This document shows positions 44,194 through 53,367 of a stretch of 64,000 bases of DNA, piece after piece. The notes under the pieces were generated by a model. It did not search any database. It was not told the origin of the DNA and saw nothing but the letters and a program-made list of their open reading frames with translations. Origin of the DNA: Amycolatopsis thailandensis (lineage in GTDB: Bacteria; Actinomycetota; Actinomycetes; Mycobacteriales; Pseudonocardiaceae); assembly GCF_002234405.1 (NCBI RefSeq), contig NZ_NMQT01000025.1, positions 1 through 64,000 of the forward strand. Reading direction: 5' to 3'. Every line of letters begins with the position of its first letter. Within the stretch, counting starts at the first letter, position 1. The position numbers and the translations under genes are program-made.

Positions 44194-44890
44194 GCATGGT
44201 CATGGACACGGTCACGTCCACCCGGTCAACTTCGACCCGACCGCCGCGGAGCCCGATCACTACGACCCGGCGCCGACCGCGGGCCGCGCGTACCGGATCG
44301 GCATCGGCGGGCCGGTGGGCAGCGGGAAGACCGCGCTCACCGCGGCGCTGTGCCGGGCGCTCGGCGACGAGGTGAACCTCGCCGTCGTCACCAACGACAT
44401 CTACACCACCGAGGACGCCGATTTCCTGCGCAAGGCCGGGGTGCTCGACCCGGAGCGGATCGAGGCCGTGCAGACCGGCGCGTGCCCGCACACCGCGATC
44501 CGCGACGACATCACCGCGAACCTCGACGCCGTCGAACGGCTGGAGGAGCGGTTCCCCGGGCTGGATCTGGTGATCATCGAAAGCGGCGGGGACAACCTCA
44601 CCGCGGTGTTCAGCCGGGGGCTCGCCGACAGTCAGGTCTTCGTGGTCGACGTCGCGGGCGGCGACAAGGTGCCGCGCAAGGGCGGGCCGGGCGTGACGAC
44701 GGCGGATCTGCTGGTGATCAACAAGATCGACATCGCGCATCTGGTCGGCGCGGACATGGACGTGATGACCTCGGACGCGCACCGGATGCGAGGCGAACTC
44801 CCCGTGATCACGCAGTCCCTTGTGGACACTCCGAACGCGCCCGCGGTCGCGGACTGGGTGCGCTCGCTGCTCCCGGTCAACGCGGGGTGA
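44183..44890 (+). CDS. ureG: Urease accessory GTPase UreG with His-rich N-terminus
   Basis: This 235-residue SIMIBI GTPase has P-loop GGPVGSGKT (about 42-50), the nickel-binding CPH at 101-103 ([12 protein letters not shown]), ESGGDNL and NKID. The N-terminal [13 protein letters not shown] supplies extra nickel ligands. No ureE gene is present in the operon, so this tail may do part of the nickel-storage job of UreE. The reading frame opens with TTG at 44183 inside ureF; an unusual but coupled start. Confidence 0.93.
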   Translation: MPAEHGHGHGHVHPVNFDPTAAEPDHYDPAPTAGRAYRIGIGGPVGSGKTALTAALCRALGDEVNLAVVTNDIYTTEDADFLRKAGVLDPERIEAVQTGACPHTAIRDDITANLDAVERLEERFPGLDLVIIESGGDNLTAVFSRGLADSQVFVVDVAGGDKVPRKGGPGVTTADLLVINKIDIAHLVGADMDVMTSDAHRMRGELPVITQSLVDTPNAPAVADWVRSLLPVNAG

Positions 44891-45600
44891 AGGCGCACGC
44901 GCGGCTGACCGCCTGCTTCGAGGGCGGCCGGACCGTTCTGCGTGAGCTGCGCTCGATGGCGCCGCTCACACTGCTCCCCAAGCGGGGCACCGGTGCGTCG
45001 GCGGTGGTGCACCTGGTCAACTCGGCGACCTCGCCGTTGGGTGGCGACGAGCTGAAGCTGACCATCCGCGTCGGCCCCGGTGCTTCGCTGCGGATTTCCG
45101 GTGTCGCGGCGACCATCGCGCTCCCCGGGTTGCACGGTGAGGGCAGCTCGTCCCTTGTGGACGTCGTCGTGGAGGCGGGTGGCTCGCTGGAGTATCTGCC
45201 GGAGCCGACCGTCGTGACCGCCCGGGCCCGGCACTCTGCTGTGCTTCGGGCCGCTTTGGCGGAGGATGCCTGTCTGCACACGCGGGAGGTGCTCGTACTC
45301 GGCCGGGCGGGTGAGCAGCCCGGGTCTCTGGTGACCACGCAGCACGTGACGCGGGGTGAAGTACCGGTACTTCGGCAGACGCTGGAGATCGGGGACTCCA
45401 TTTTGGACTCCAGTCTGGCGCATCTGGCCGGACGGCGGGTGCTGGCGACCGATCTGGTCGTCGGTGGCCCTTCGGTTCCTGAAGCTTGCGGCGACTGGTG
45501 GTCTCGCACCTCGCTTGCCGCCGGAGGGATACTCACGACGTCGTTGGCGCCGGATGCCGTGACCGCGCTCCGGGTTTTCGACGGCGCCCAGGTGTCATGA
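44887..45600 (+). CDS. ureD: Urease accessory protein UreD
   Basis: This 237-residue chaperone bridges UreF/UreG to the apo-urease. Recognisable parts are [40 protein letters not shown] and the strand-rich centre with [21 protein letters not shown]. The start is GTG overlapping the ureG stop. The stop codon TGA (45598-45600) lies inside the palindrome at 45592-45648, which closes the operon. Confidence 0.92.
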   Translation: MKAHARLTACFEGGRTVLRELRSMAPLTLLPKRGTGASAVVHLVNSATSPLGGDELKLTIRVGPGASLRISGVAATIALPGLHGEGSSSLVDVVVEAGGSLEYLPEPTVVTARARHSAVLRAALAEDACLHTREVLVLGRAGEQPGSLVTTQHVTRGEVPVLRQTLEIGDSILDSSLAHLAGRRVLATDLVVGGPSVPEACGDWWSRTSLAAGGILTTSLAPDAVTALRVFDGAQVS

Positions 45601-45648
45601 GGGGTCCCCTTAAGACAAAATTCGTCTTAAGGGGACCCCTCATGACAC
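45592..45648. repeat. Dispersed palindrome, family C copy 2
   Basis: Perfect 25-bp arms (45592-45616, 45624-45648) enclose the loop AAAATTC. The outer TGTCATGAGGGGTCCCC is identical to the copy at 13745 while the inner stem TTAAGAC differs and is compensated on the other arm. It supplies the ureD stop codon and ends 20 bp from the convergent lipase stop. Confidence 0.93.
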
Positions 45649-45668
45649 GCTCACGGACCGACTCCCCG

Positions 45669-46763
45669 TCAGAACTTGGTGCCCAGCCAGGTCATCGCGA
45701 CCGGGCCGCCCGCCGAGACGCCGCCGATGTGTTCCAGCAGCGGGAACTCCTGCCAGGTGACGTCGGCACCGAGGGCGCGGTAGCGGTCGCGCAGGCCTTT
45801 GCCGACCGACAGCGGGATCAGTTCGTCCAGTGACGCGTGGTAGAGGTAGACCGGCGCGCCCGGTTTGGTCTTACCCGCCAGGTTCTCGCCGAGGCGGGCC
45901 TGCCAGCGCGGGTCCGAGGAAACGTTCGGCACGGTCGTGAAGTCGTTGAGACGCGCGAAAGGCGCCGCCGCGCCGAGTTCGACGGTGCAGGCTTCCTTGA
46001 CCTTCGCGACGGCCTTCTCGCCCTTCGCGTTGAGCACGTTGTCGAACGGCAGTTCCGGGTACGCGGCCGCGTAGCCGACAGCCGCGCCGAGCACGAGACC
46101 GAACGCCGGTCCGCCGTCGTTGAACTTCAGGACCGCGTTCAGATCCGCCGGGACACCGCCTTCCGCGACGCCGACCAGGTTGACGTCGGGAGCGTAGGAC
46201 GGTTGCAGTTCGCCGGCGAACGCCGCGGCCTGACCTCCTTGTGAGTAGCCGAAAACGCCGACCGGGCCGGTCTTCGACAGTCCCGCTTCGGGGACCCGGG
46301 CGGCGGCGCGGGCGGCGTCGAGGACGGCCCGGCCTTCCGACTGACCGACGGCGTAGGTGTGCGTGCCCGAGGTGCCGAGGCCTTCGTAGTCGGTCACGAC
46401 GACCGCCCAGCCGCGCGAAAGCGCTTGGCTCATCAGGAGGACTTCGTTCTCGGACCCGTTCGTCAGCCGCTTCGACGGCGCGCACCGGTCGCCGAGGCCG
46501 TGGGTGCCGACGGCGTAGCTGATCAGCGGGCGCGGCCCTTTCGTCCACGGGGTGGGCGGCACCAGCAGGATGCCCGACACCGTGTTCGGCTTCCCTGTCG
46601 CCGAGGTCGAGCGGTAGTTGAGTTTCCAGGCCTTCGCCGGAGCGGTGGCGACGACCGGTTTGTAGTCGACTAGGTCCCCTGGCGCGCTTGGCGCGGCTTG
46701 CGCGGCGGGCGCGCCGATGAGGGTGGCTGCGAGGGCTGAGACCAGAACTGTCCGAAGCGTCAT
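45669..46763 (-). CDS. Secreted lipase / esterase (LIP family)
   Basis: This 364-residue protein has a signal peptide (cleavage after AAQA, about residue 23). The alpha/beta hydrolase has nucleophile Ser174 in GVFGYSQGGQAA, an acid in YHASLDELIPL and a His in LLEHIGGV. The pattern (ISYAVGTHGLGDRCAPS, WAVVVTDYEGLGTSG) fits the secretory lipase family (PF03583-like). It probably hydrolyses lipid esters outside the cell. Divergent from a TetR gene 91 bp away, likely its regulator. I prefer the ATG at 46763 (MTLRTVLVSALAATL) as a proper signal-peptide start. Confidence 0.9.
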   Translation of the reverse strand: MTLRTVLVSALAATLIGAPAAQAAPSAPGDLVDYKPVVATAPAKAWKLNYRSTSATGKPNTVSGILLVPPTPWTKGPRPLISYAVGTHGLGDRCAPSKRLTNGSENEVLLMSQALSRGWAVVVTDYEGLGTSGTHTYAVGQSEGRAVLDAARAAARVPEAGLSKTGPVGVFGYSQGGQAAAFAGELQPSYAPDVNLVGVAEGGVPADLNAVLKFNDGGPAFGLVLGAAVGYAAAYPELPFDNVLNAKGEKAVAKVKEACTVELGAAAPFARLNDFTTVPNVSSDPRWQARLGENLAGKTKPGAPVYLYHASLDELIPLSVGKGLRDRYRALGADVTWQEFPLLEHIGGVSAGGPVAMTWLGTKF

Positions 46764-46854
46764 TGCCGTCTCCAGTTTGGTAATCGAGATTTTCGCAATG
46801 TAGGCGGTGTTGGTAGCATCTGGCAATCCCTGTTACCGAATCGGGGGAGGACGA

Positions 46855-47475
46855 GTGGCCCGCACGTACGGCGGGGTCGCACCGGAGCAGCGGCGCGCCG
46901 AACGGCGTGAGCGCCTGCTCGTGGCGGCCCTGGACCTGTTCACCTCGACGGGCTACCGCCAGGCGAAGATCACCGAGTTGTGTACCCGGGCAGGCGTCTC
47001 CACGCGGAACTTCTACGAGGAGTTCGAGAGCAAGGAGAAGGTGCTGCTGACCCTGCACGAGCGCATCAACGCCCTCGCGCTGGAGCACGTCACCGGCACG
47101 CTGGAACGGCTGGAGGACGCCGACGCGGTCACCCGGATCGGGACGCTACTGGACGTCTTCGTCGGCACCGTCACCTCGGATCCGCGGATGCCGCGGCTGA
47201 ACTACGTCGAAGCGGTCGGTGTCAGCGCCGCTTTGGAGGCGCAGCACCAGGAATGGGTCGACCGGTGGGCCGCGTTCATCGAAGCCGAGGCCCGGCACGC
47301 CGCCGCGCACGGCGTGGCGCCGGATCGCGACTACCACCTGACGGCGATCGCGCTCGTCGGCGCGGCGACCGGGCTGCTGCGCGAGTGGCAGGCGCATACT
47401 CCGCCGTTGCCGGTCGCCGACGTCGCCGCCGAGCTCCGGGCCCTGATGCTGGCCGCGATCACCCGCCCGGCCTGA
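46855..47475 (+). CDS. TetR-family regulator divergent from lipase
   Basis: This 206-residue protein has HTH QAKITELCTRAGVSTRNFYE followed by EFESKEKVLLTLHERI. It starts at the GTG at 46855 after GGGGGAGG; the ATG-less upstream reading was rejected. The intergenic region contains separated GGTAA and TTACC half-sites (46780 and 46834), too far apart to call an operator with confidence. Likely regulates the lipase gene. Confidence 0.86.
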   Translation: MARTYGGVAPEQRRAERRERLLVAALDLFTSTGYRQAKITELCTRAGVSTRNFYEEFESKEKVLLTLHERINALALEHVTGTLERLEDADAVTRIGTLLDVFVGTVTSDPRMPRLNYVEAVGVSAALEAQHQEWVDRWAAFIEAEARHAAAHGVAPDRDYHLTAIALVGAATGLLREWQAHTPPLPVADVAAELRALMLAAITRPA

Positions 47476-47479
47476 CCCC

Positions 47480-47541
47480 GCGTTTCGTCCTCTGAATGCG
47501 GTAGATGCACGCGCAAGTACCGCATCCAGAGGACGAAATGC
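47480..47541. repeat. Dispersed palindrome, family A copy 3
   Basis: 24-bp arms GCGTTTCGTCCTCTGAATGC and onward (47480-47503) and 47518-47541 have two wobble mismatches. It lies between the convergent TetR (stop 47475) and cvnD (stop 47543), one base from the latter. The right arm keeps the family sequence GCATCCAGAGGAC, while the left arm carries GAATGC, so the two arms have started to diverge. Confidence 0.9.
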
Positions 47542-47542
47542 G

Positions 47543-48136
47543 TCAGGAGGCGGCGGAGGCCCGCCGGAAGGTGTTGTGCAGCACCGCGAGCAGCGCGTCC
47601 CGCACCGAAAGCCGAGCTCGTGCGTCGAAGGTGATCAGCGGGACGTCCTCGCTCACCGCGAGCGCCCAGCGCACGTCTTCGAGATCGTGTTTGAGGGAGC
47701 CGTCGAAGACGTTCACCCCGACCACGAACGGCAGCCCGGCCTTCTCGAAGTAGTCGACCGCCGGGTAGCAGTCGTCGAGGCGCCGGGTGTCGACGATGAC
47801 GAGCGCGCCCAGCGCCCCGAGCACGAGGTCGTGCCACATGAACCCGAACCGGTCCTGCCCCGGGGTGCCGAAGAGGTACAGCTTCACCTCTTCGTCGATG
47901 GTGATGCAGCCGAAGTCCAGCGCCACCGTGGTGGTGGTCTTCGACGGCACCTCCCCGCCCGGGCCGTCGACGGCCGCGCCCGCCGAGGTCATGGCTGCCT
48001 CGGTGGTCAGCGGTTTGATCTCCGAGATCGCGCCGACGGTGGTGGTCTTGCCGACCCCGAACCCGCCCGCGATGACGATCTTGACCGGTGTCGGCGGCCT
48101 GGCCGACACCGGTTCAGCGAATTGCTTCGAGTCCAC
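47543..48136 (-). CDS. cvnD: Conservon GTPase CvnD
   Basis: This 197-residue small Ras/MglA-like GTPase has P-loop AGGFGVGKTT at 23-32, switch region ALDFGCITI, DxxG-like LFGTPGQDRFGFMW and guanine-recognition VGVNVFDG. The last gene of the cvnA-B-C-D conservon, overlapping cvnC by 23 bp. In Streptomyces conservons, these proteins form a membrane complex resembling eukaryotic G-protein signalling. Confidence 0.93.
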   Translation of the reverse strand: MDSKQFAEPVSARPPTPVKIVIAGGFGVGKTTTVGAISEIKPLTTEAAMTSAGAAVDGPGGEVPSKTTTTVALDFGCITIDEEVKLYLFGTPGQDRFGFMWHDLVLGALGALVIVDTRRLDDCYPAVDYFEKAGLPFVVGVNVFDGSLKHDLEDVRWALAVSEDVPLITFDARARLSVRDALLAVLHNTFRRASAAS

Positions 48137-48494
48137 GAATGACCCTTTCGATCATGCCGAGGTCCTGGGTGAAAGCTCCGGCAGGGCGGCGCAGCACGAC
48201 GTAGCCGAGCGCGGCGAGATCCGCCACGAGCACCCTGGCCACGCCGATGTGCAGGCCGAGCATCGCGGCCACTTCGGCGACGGATTTCGTTTCCCGGCAA
48301 AGGGAAACGATCTCCCGTCGTTCGAAGGTCAGCCTCGCCTGTGACGCCGCTCCGAGCCTGCTCGTGAGCACCTGTGCCTCGATTTCGAGCGTGCCGTCCA
48401 CCGGCTGCGCGCGGCCGGCGGTGAGCAGATACGGGCGCAGCGGTGAGATGCCCTGTTCGGCGCCTCTCGGCTGAGGTACCTGATCGTCGCTCAT
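48114..48494 (-). CDS. cvnC: Conservon protein CvnC (DUF742)
   Basis: This 126-residue DUF742 protein has LRPYLLTAGRAQP at the N-terminus, a winged-helix-like core (FERREIVSLCRETKSVAEVAAMLGLHIGVARVLVADL) and a C-terminal GYVVLRRP. Part of the cvn operon; overlaps cvnD and lies 19 bp after cvnB. Confidence 0.93.
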   Translation of the reverse strand: MSDDQVPQPRGAEQGISPLRPYLLTAGRAQPVDGTLEIEAQVLTSRLGAASQARLTFERREIVSLCRETKSVAEVAAMLGLHIGVARVLVADLAALGYVVLRRPAGAFTQDLGMIERVIRGLEAIR

Positions 48495-48513
48495 TCCCTT
48501 GTCCCCTCGTCAG

Positions 48514-48939
48514 TTAGCTGCCGACGCTCTTCTTGAGTTCCTCGATCAGCGCGGGGGTGAGCACCTCGGTGGCCCGGTTGGCGAACATCGCCATCTCGTA
48601 GGCGATCGTGCCGAGGCTGGCCTGCTTGGTGGCGAGCACGCCGAGCGAACAACCGATGCTGATCGTGCAGACCAGCAGGTAGCCCTGCTCCAGTTCGATG
48701 ATGATCTTGTCGGGCGACCCGAGCGGGTGGCTCTCGGAGACGCCGTGCGCCAGTCCGAGCATCGCCGAGCAGATCGCGGCCAGCCGGTCGGCGTTGGCGC
48801 GTTCCAGTTCGGACGACATCGCGATCAGCAGGCCGTCGGCCGAGACGGCGATCGCGCCCATCGCGCTCGCCGTGTTCTGTGCGAAGCGCGTCACCAACCA
48901 GTTGAAGTTCCGGGCTTCGACGCTGACTCCGGTCGTCAT
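48514..48939 (-). CDS. cvnB: Conservon Roadblock/LC7 protein CvnB
   Basis: This 141-residue Roadblock/LC7-fold protein has NFNWLVTRFAQNTASAMGAIAVSADGLLIA and GYLLVCTISIGCSLGVLA. LC7 proteins are GTPase-interacting modules, here probably acting on CvnD. The ATG overlaps the cvnA stop. Confidence 0.94.
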   Translation of the reverse strand: MTTGVSVEARNFNWLVTRFAQNTASAMGAIAVSADGLLIAMSSELERANADRLAAICSAMLGLAHGVSESHPLGSPDKIIIELEQGYLLVCTISIGCSLGVLATKQASLGTIAYEMAMFANRATEVLTPALIEELKKSVGS

Positions 48940-51620
48940 CTCTTGCTCTTCTCTCTCTGTTCCATCTCCGGGTTGACGGCTTTCTCCAACCCGTCACTGA
49001 AGGCGTCGAACGCGGCACGCTCGGCCTCGGGGTCACGCATGCCCTTGGGCTTGGTGGTGTTCAGCGCCGCCCGCGCGGTCTGGTGTCGCGCGGCCGGCCC
49101 TTTCGCCAGTCCCGGCGCCAACTGGGCGCCGGGGACCCGCCGGGTGAGACCGCCGCGCGAGGCGGCGGGCACCGGTGTCGGGGTCGGCATCGGCATCGGG
49201 TTGCCCGCCGGCGGGCTCACCGGGGGCGGAGGTGCTTGCGGCGGTACCGGATCTTGAGGGGATCCTGTGGTGGCCTTCGCGAGTCCGGCCTCGAACCCGT
49301 CGAAGGCCGCTTTGGCCGCTTCTGGATCATGCCTGGACTTCTGCCGCGACGGCGCGTCGGGGGCACCGGGAAGCTGAGCGCCCTTGACCCGCCGCCGCAG
49401 ACCGCCGCGGGTCTCCCCGGAGTCGGCGGTCAGCGTCGGCTTGGGCGCCTCGAACGCGGGCAGGGACACGGGCGGTGACACGGGAAGCGGTGCGGGTTCC
49501 GGCATCGGCTCCGCGATCTCGCCGTCGGTCTTGCGGAACCAGCGGAAGTCCCGGGGTGGCAGACCGTCGCGCGGGATCATCCCGGCGATCGCCAGTGTCG
49601 GCGGCTCGTGCGCGGGCGCCTTCTCCCGAGGCTGGGCCCGGGGTGGCTGCGGGGCGGGTTCGTCGCCCGGTTCCACCGTCGGCCACGCCGGCGGCGCCGG
49701 GACCGACTTCGGCACCGGCGCCCGGTAGGTCAGCAGATCCGACGGGACGATGATGCGCGCGGTGATGCCCTCGCCCGGCTCGGTTTCGGTCAGCTCGACC
49801 TTGAGCCCGTGCCGCCGCGCGAGCCGTCCGACCACGAACAGCCCGAGCACACTGGTCGGCGCCAGTTCGAGCCGCTCGCGTTCGACCAGCCGCCGGTTCT
49901 CCTCGGCCAGCCGTTCGGCGGTCATGCCGATGCCCTGGTCCACGATCACGATCAGGCACGAGCCGTCGGGCAGGATCTTCGTTCCGACGTCCACAAAGGA
50001 CTCCGGCGGCGAGAACGACGTCGCGTTCTCCAGCAGCTCGGCGAAGATCAGCACGAGATCCGAACCGAACGGCGACGACAGCAGGAGGTCGCCCATCGAA
50101 CCGAGCCGGACCCGCTGGTAGTCCTCGATCTCCGCGAGCGCTGAGCGCAACGCCGTCGAAAGCTCGATCGGCCCGGAAATCCTTGCCTCGTCGCGGTTTC
50201 CCGAAACGACGAGGAGGTTGTCCGCGTTCCGGCGCAACCGGGTGGAGAGGTGGTCGAGCCGGTAGAGGCTCGCCAGCAGCGCGACGTCCTGTTCGTTGCG
50301 CTCCAGTTCGTCGACCAGCGCCAGCTGCCTGCCCACCAGGTTCTGCGTCCGCTTCGCGACGTTGGCGAACATGAGGCCGACGTTGCGCCGCGTGACGGCC
50401 TGCCGTTCCACCAGTTCGGCCGCGGTCGCCTGGACCCGGTTGAACGCTTCGGCCAGCTTGCCGAGTTCGTCCTGGGAGGACACGTCGATCGTGGCGAGCC
50501 GCGGCGCGAGTTCTTCCGCCTGCTCGGTGTCGGTGACGCGCACCAGTTCGGTGCTCGCGAGGTCGGCGACCGACGTCGCCGCCGTGGTCAGCTTCCGCAG
50601 CGGATCGGCGATCGACCGGCTGACCGCGATCGCGAGACCACCGACCAGCAGGAACAGCACACCGGCGCCGACACCGATCGTCCACGCCAGGTTCTGTGCG
50701 GCGTCCGCGCGCGCGGTCGCGGTGTCGGTGATGCCGGTGGTGACCGCGTCCTGGGCGAGCCGCCGCTGGTTGGACTGGGCGTCGACGGCGCCGAGGATGT
50801 CCGGCAGCAGGCTCTGCACGGCCTGCGAGCCGCGGGTTTCCGCGATCTTGCCTTCCAGCGCGTCGACCCGGCGGCCCGTCTCGCCCTGCTCGACCGCGAC
50901 GACCTGGGTCGCCTGGGTGACGTCGGCCTGCTGCACGAACCGTTCGAGGAACAGCGACGACTGCTGTTTCGCGTCGTCCAGCACCGGCCGCCCGGAATCG
51001 GGGGTGACCAGCACGATGATCAACGCCATACCGCGCAACGAGTTCTCCTCGTTCGCGCGCAGCAGCGCGTCGAGCGCTGTCAGCTGACGGGTGCCCTCCG
51101 CGTCACTGGTCTGCTGCGGGACGAGACGGAGCGAGTTGATGACCGCGTCGATCACCGCGTGATACGTCCGCGCCACGCTGTCGAGCGAGGCGCCGCGCCG
51201 GAGCGCGTTCTCCCGGATCTCGTTCAGCGACCCGATCCGCACCAGCGCCGCCGCGAGCTCTTCCGGAGCGTCGGCGGGCAGCTGCGCGCGCACCTGGTTC
51301 ACCGTGTCCGAGACGACGCCCTGCTGCTTCAGCATCGCCGAGCTGCTCGCCGACGACGACGCGATGTAGTGCGCCGTCAGCAGCCGCTCCCGTTGCAGTT
51401 CCCACGCCAGCGTGCCGAGGGCACGGGCCTGCGACGCGACGTCGGCGGTGGTGCGGGCGGACCGGGCGTCGTCGACTTCACCGGCGACGTAAGGCACCGA
51501 CACCAGGACCACGGCGGTCAGCGGCAGCATCAGGAGCAGGTTGAGCTTGCCCCGGATGCCGAGTCTGCCGAGCAGTCCGGAACGCGGGGTGCGTTCCGGC
51601 CGGGTCTTCCCGTGCCTCAT
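48936..51620 (-). CDS. cvnA: Conservon sensor kinase-like protein CvnA with NIT domain
   Basis: This 894-residue membrane protein has TM1 near 25-45, a large extracytoplasmic helical domain resembling nitrate/nitrite-sensing NIT domains (WELQRERLLTAHYIASSS ... NSLRGMALIIVLVTPD), TM2 near 320, HAMP, and a HATPase domain (FAELLENATSFSPPESFVDV, DQGIGMTAERLAEENRRL). The Pro-rich C-terminus carries two copies of a motif RGGLxRRVxGAQL ... DPEAxxAAFDxFxxGLxKA at about 738-785 and 822-881. The classical phospho-His box is absent, as in other CvnA. Start at the ATG 51620, or the GTG 51626, which overlaps the ABC ATPase stop. Confidence 0.92.
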   Translation of the reverse strand: MRHGKTRPERTPRSGLLGRLGIRGKLNLLLMLPLTAVVLVSVPYVAGEVDDARSARTTADVASQARALGTLAWELQRERLLTAHYIASSSASSSAMLKQQGVVSDTVNQVRAQLPADAPEELAAALVRIGSLNEIRENALRRGASLDSVARTYHAVIDAVINSLRLVPQQTSDAEGTRQLTALDALLRANEENSLRGMALIIVLVTPDSGRPVLDDAKQQSSLFLERFVQQADVTQATQVVAVEQGETGRRVDALEGKIAETRGSQAVQSLLPDILGAVDAQSNQRRLAQDAVTTGITDTATARADAAQNLAWTIGVGAGVLFLLVGGLAIAVSRSIADPLRKLTTAATSVADLASTELVRVTDTEQAEELAPRLATIDVSSQDELGKLAEAFNRVQATAAELVERQAVTRRNVGLMFANVAKRTQNLVGRQLALVDELERNEQDVALLASLYRLDHLSTRLRRNADNLLVVSGNRDEARISGPIELSTALRSALAEIEDYQRVRLGSMGDLLLSSPFGSDLVLIFAELLENATSFSPPESFVDVGTKILPDGSCLIVIVDQGIGMTAERLAEENRRLVERERLELAPTSVLGLFVVGRLARRHGLKVELTETEPGEGITARIIVPSDLLTYRAPVPKSVPAPPAWPTVEPGDEPAPQPPRAQPREKAPAHEPPTLAIAGMIPRDGLPPRDFRWFRKTDGEIAEPMPEPAPLPVSPPVSLPAFEAPKPTLTADSGETRGGLRRRVKGAQLPGAPDAPSRQKSRHDPEAAKAAFDGFEAGLAKATTGSPQDPVPPQAPPPPVSPPAGNPMPMPTPTPVPAASRGGLTRRVPGAQLAPGLAKGPAARHQTARAALNTTKPKGMRDPEAERAAFDAFSDGLEKAVNPEMEQREKSKR

Positions 51621-51622
51621 GG

Positions 51623-52411
51623 TCACCTTTCTTCTCGGCTCCGCCCGAGATGTCCGCGGTGCTGTTCCCGGACGAGATCTTCGATGGACGCGCGCAGCGC
51701 GACGAACTCCGGCGCGCGTTTGACCGCGAGCTCGCGGTCTTCGGGCAGGTCGACCACGATGTCGGCGGCCACCCGGCCCGGATCCGAGGCGAGCACCACG
51801 ACGCGTCTTCCGAGGAACACGGCCTCTTCGACGTCGTGGGTCACCATCAGCACGGTGGTGCCGGTGTCGGTCCAGATCCGGCGGATCAGGACCTGCATGT
51901 CCTCTTTGGTCTGGACGTCCAGCGCGCCGAAAGGTTCGTCCAGCAGCAGGACGTCGGGCTCGCCCGCCAGCGCCCGCGCGATCGCGACGCGCTGCTTCTG
52001 CCCGCCGGAAAGCTGTTTGGGCAACGACTTCCGCAGCTGGGCGAGCCCGGTCTCTTCGAGATACCAGTCGACCCGGCGCGCGCGTTCGGCCTTGTCGAGG
52101 CTGAGCAGTTCGAGTCCGAACGCGACATTGCTCTCCACCGTGCGCCACGGGTACAGCGCGCCGTGCTGGAACACCAGGCCGCGATCCGGGCCGGGCCCGG
52201 TCACGGCGTCGCCGTCGAGGGTGATGAGACCTTCGGACGGCTCGGTCAGGCCGGCGATCAGCGAGAGCAGGGTCGACTTGCCGGACCCGCTCGCGCCGAC
52301 CACGCAGACGAAGTCGCCGCGCGCGACGTCGAGGTCGATCCCGTCGAGCGCGCGGGTTGTCTTGCCGCGGACGGTGTAGTCCTTCGCGACGGCTTTCAGC
52401 TGGAGCGTCAC
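51623..52411 (-). CDS. NitT/TauT-type ABC transporter ATPase
   Basis: This 262-residue ATPase has Walker [12 protein letters not shown]-loop VFQHGALYPWRTV, signature [15 protein letters not shown], Walker B VLLLDEPFGALD and switch THDVEEAVFLGRRVVVL, the SsuB/TauB pattern. The GTG at 52411 overlaps the permease stop. Its TGA overlaps a GTG at the head of cvnA, so transporter and conservon are probably one transcript. Confidence 0.92.
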   Translation of the reverse strand: MTLQLKAVAKDYTVRGKTTRALDGIDLDVARGDFVCVVGASGSGKSTLLSLIAGLTEPSEGLITLDGDAVTGPGPDRGLVFQHGALYPWRTVESNVAFGLELLSLDKAERARRVDWYLEETGLAQLRKSLPKQLSGGQKQRVAIARALAGEPDVLLLDEPFGALDVQTKEDMQVLIRRIWTDTGTTVLMVTHDVEEAVFLGRRVVVLASDPGRVAADIVVDLPEDRELAVKRAPEFVALRASIEDLVREQHRGHLGRSREER

Positions 52412-53367
52412 GCCGCCCACCTCCCGACCCGGGCCCGCAGGAGCCGCAGCGCGATGTCGATGACCAGCCCGAGCAGGCCGATCACGATCAGCAGCGCGAA
52501 GATCCGGTCGGTCTGGGTGAACCGCTGCGCCCGCATGATCCGCAGGCCGAGTCCGGCGGTGGCGTTGATCAGTTCGGCGACCACCACGAAGTTCCACGCG
52601 GCGGCGGCGTTGACGCGGGTCGCGTCGATCATGCCGGGCAGCGCGTGCGGGACGATCACCTTGCGCAGGACCTCACCGCGTCGCGCGCCGAGCGTGTAGG
52701 ACACGTCGATCAGCGAACGCGGCACCCCGCGCACGGCGTCGGCGGTCATCAGCGTGTTGAAGAAGACCGTGCCGAGGAACAGGACCGCGACCTTCGACGG
52801 CTCGCCGAGGCCGAGCCAGATCATCAGCAGCGGGATGAACGCGCTCGCCGGCAGGTACCGCAGCATCGCGATGACCGGTTCGAACAGCGCCAATCCCGCG
52901 TTGAACGTCCCCATCACGATGCCGAGCGGGACCGAGACGAGCACCGCGAGCCCGAAGCCGAGCAGCACCCGCTGGGTCGTGGCCCAGAGATCGCTGAACA
53001 GTTCGCCGGACTCGATCATCTTCAGCAGCGCGTCGAACACCGCGACCGGCGTCGGCAGGAACGTGGGCTTGATGGTGCCCAGTGCGTTCAGCGTCACCCA
53101 GATCAGCAGCGGGATCGCGAACGAGGCCACCGCCAGCGTCCACCGCCAGCGCGCGGGGATCGGTGTCCGGAGCGAGAACAGCGGGGACGCGTTCGGCTTG
53201 AGACCCGCCCGGCGGGGCAGCGGCGACCAGTCCGGTCGCGCGCCACCCCGGCGACGGTCTTCTTGCGCTTCGGCGAGCCGCTGCTCGTCGTCGAGACGCC
53301 GCGCTTCGGCCTCGTCAGCGGCGTCCGTCCGCTGAGAGGCGGGCTTCGCCGCGTCGGTGGTGCTCAC
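52408..53367 (-). CDS. NitT/TauT-type ABC transporter permease
   Basis: This 319-residue permease has a charged, Ala/Glu/Arg-rich cytoplasmic N-terminus of about 75 residues and then six BPD_transp_1 helices with the EAA-loop region (DVSYTLGARRGEVLRKVIVPHALPGMIDATR). SsuC/TauC-like. Imports aliphatic sulfonates, taurine, nitrate or a similar small anion together with the flanking genes. The GTG start overlaps the binding-protein stop. Confidence 0.92.
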   Translation of the reverse strand: MSTTDAAKPASQRTDAADEAEARRLDDEQRLAEAQEDRRRGGARPDWSPLPRRAGLKPNASPLFSLRTPIPARWRWTLAVASFAIPLLIWVTLNALGTIKPTFLPTPVAVFDALLKMIESGELFSDLWATTQRVLLGFGLAVLVSVPLGIVMGTFNAGLALFEPVIAMLRYLPASAFIPLLMIWLGLGEPSKVAVLFLGTVFFNTLMTADAVRGVPRSLIDVSYTLGARRGEVLRKVIVPHALPGMIDATRVNAAAAWNFVVVAELINATAGLGLRIMRAQRFTQTDRIFALLIVIGLLGLVIDIALRLLRARVGRWAA

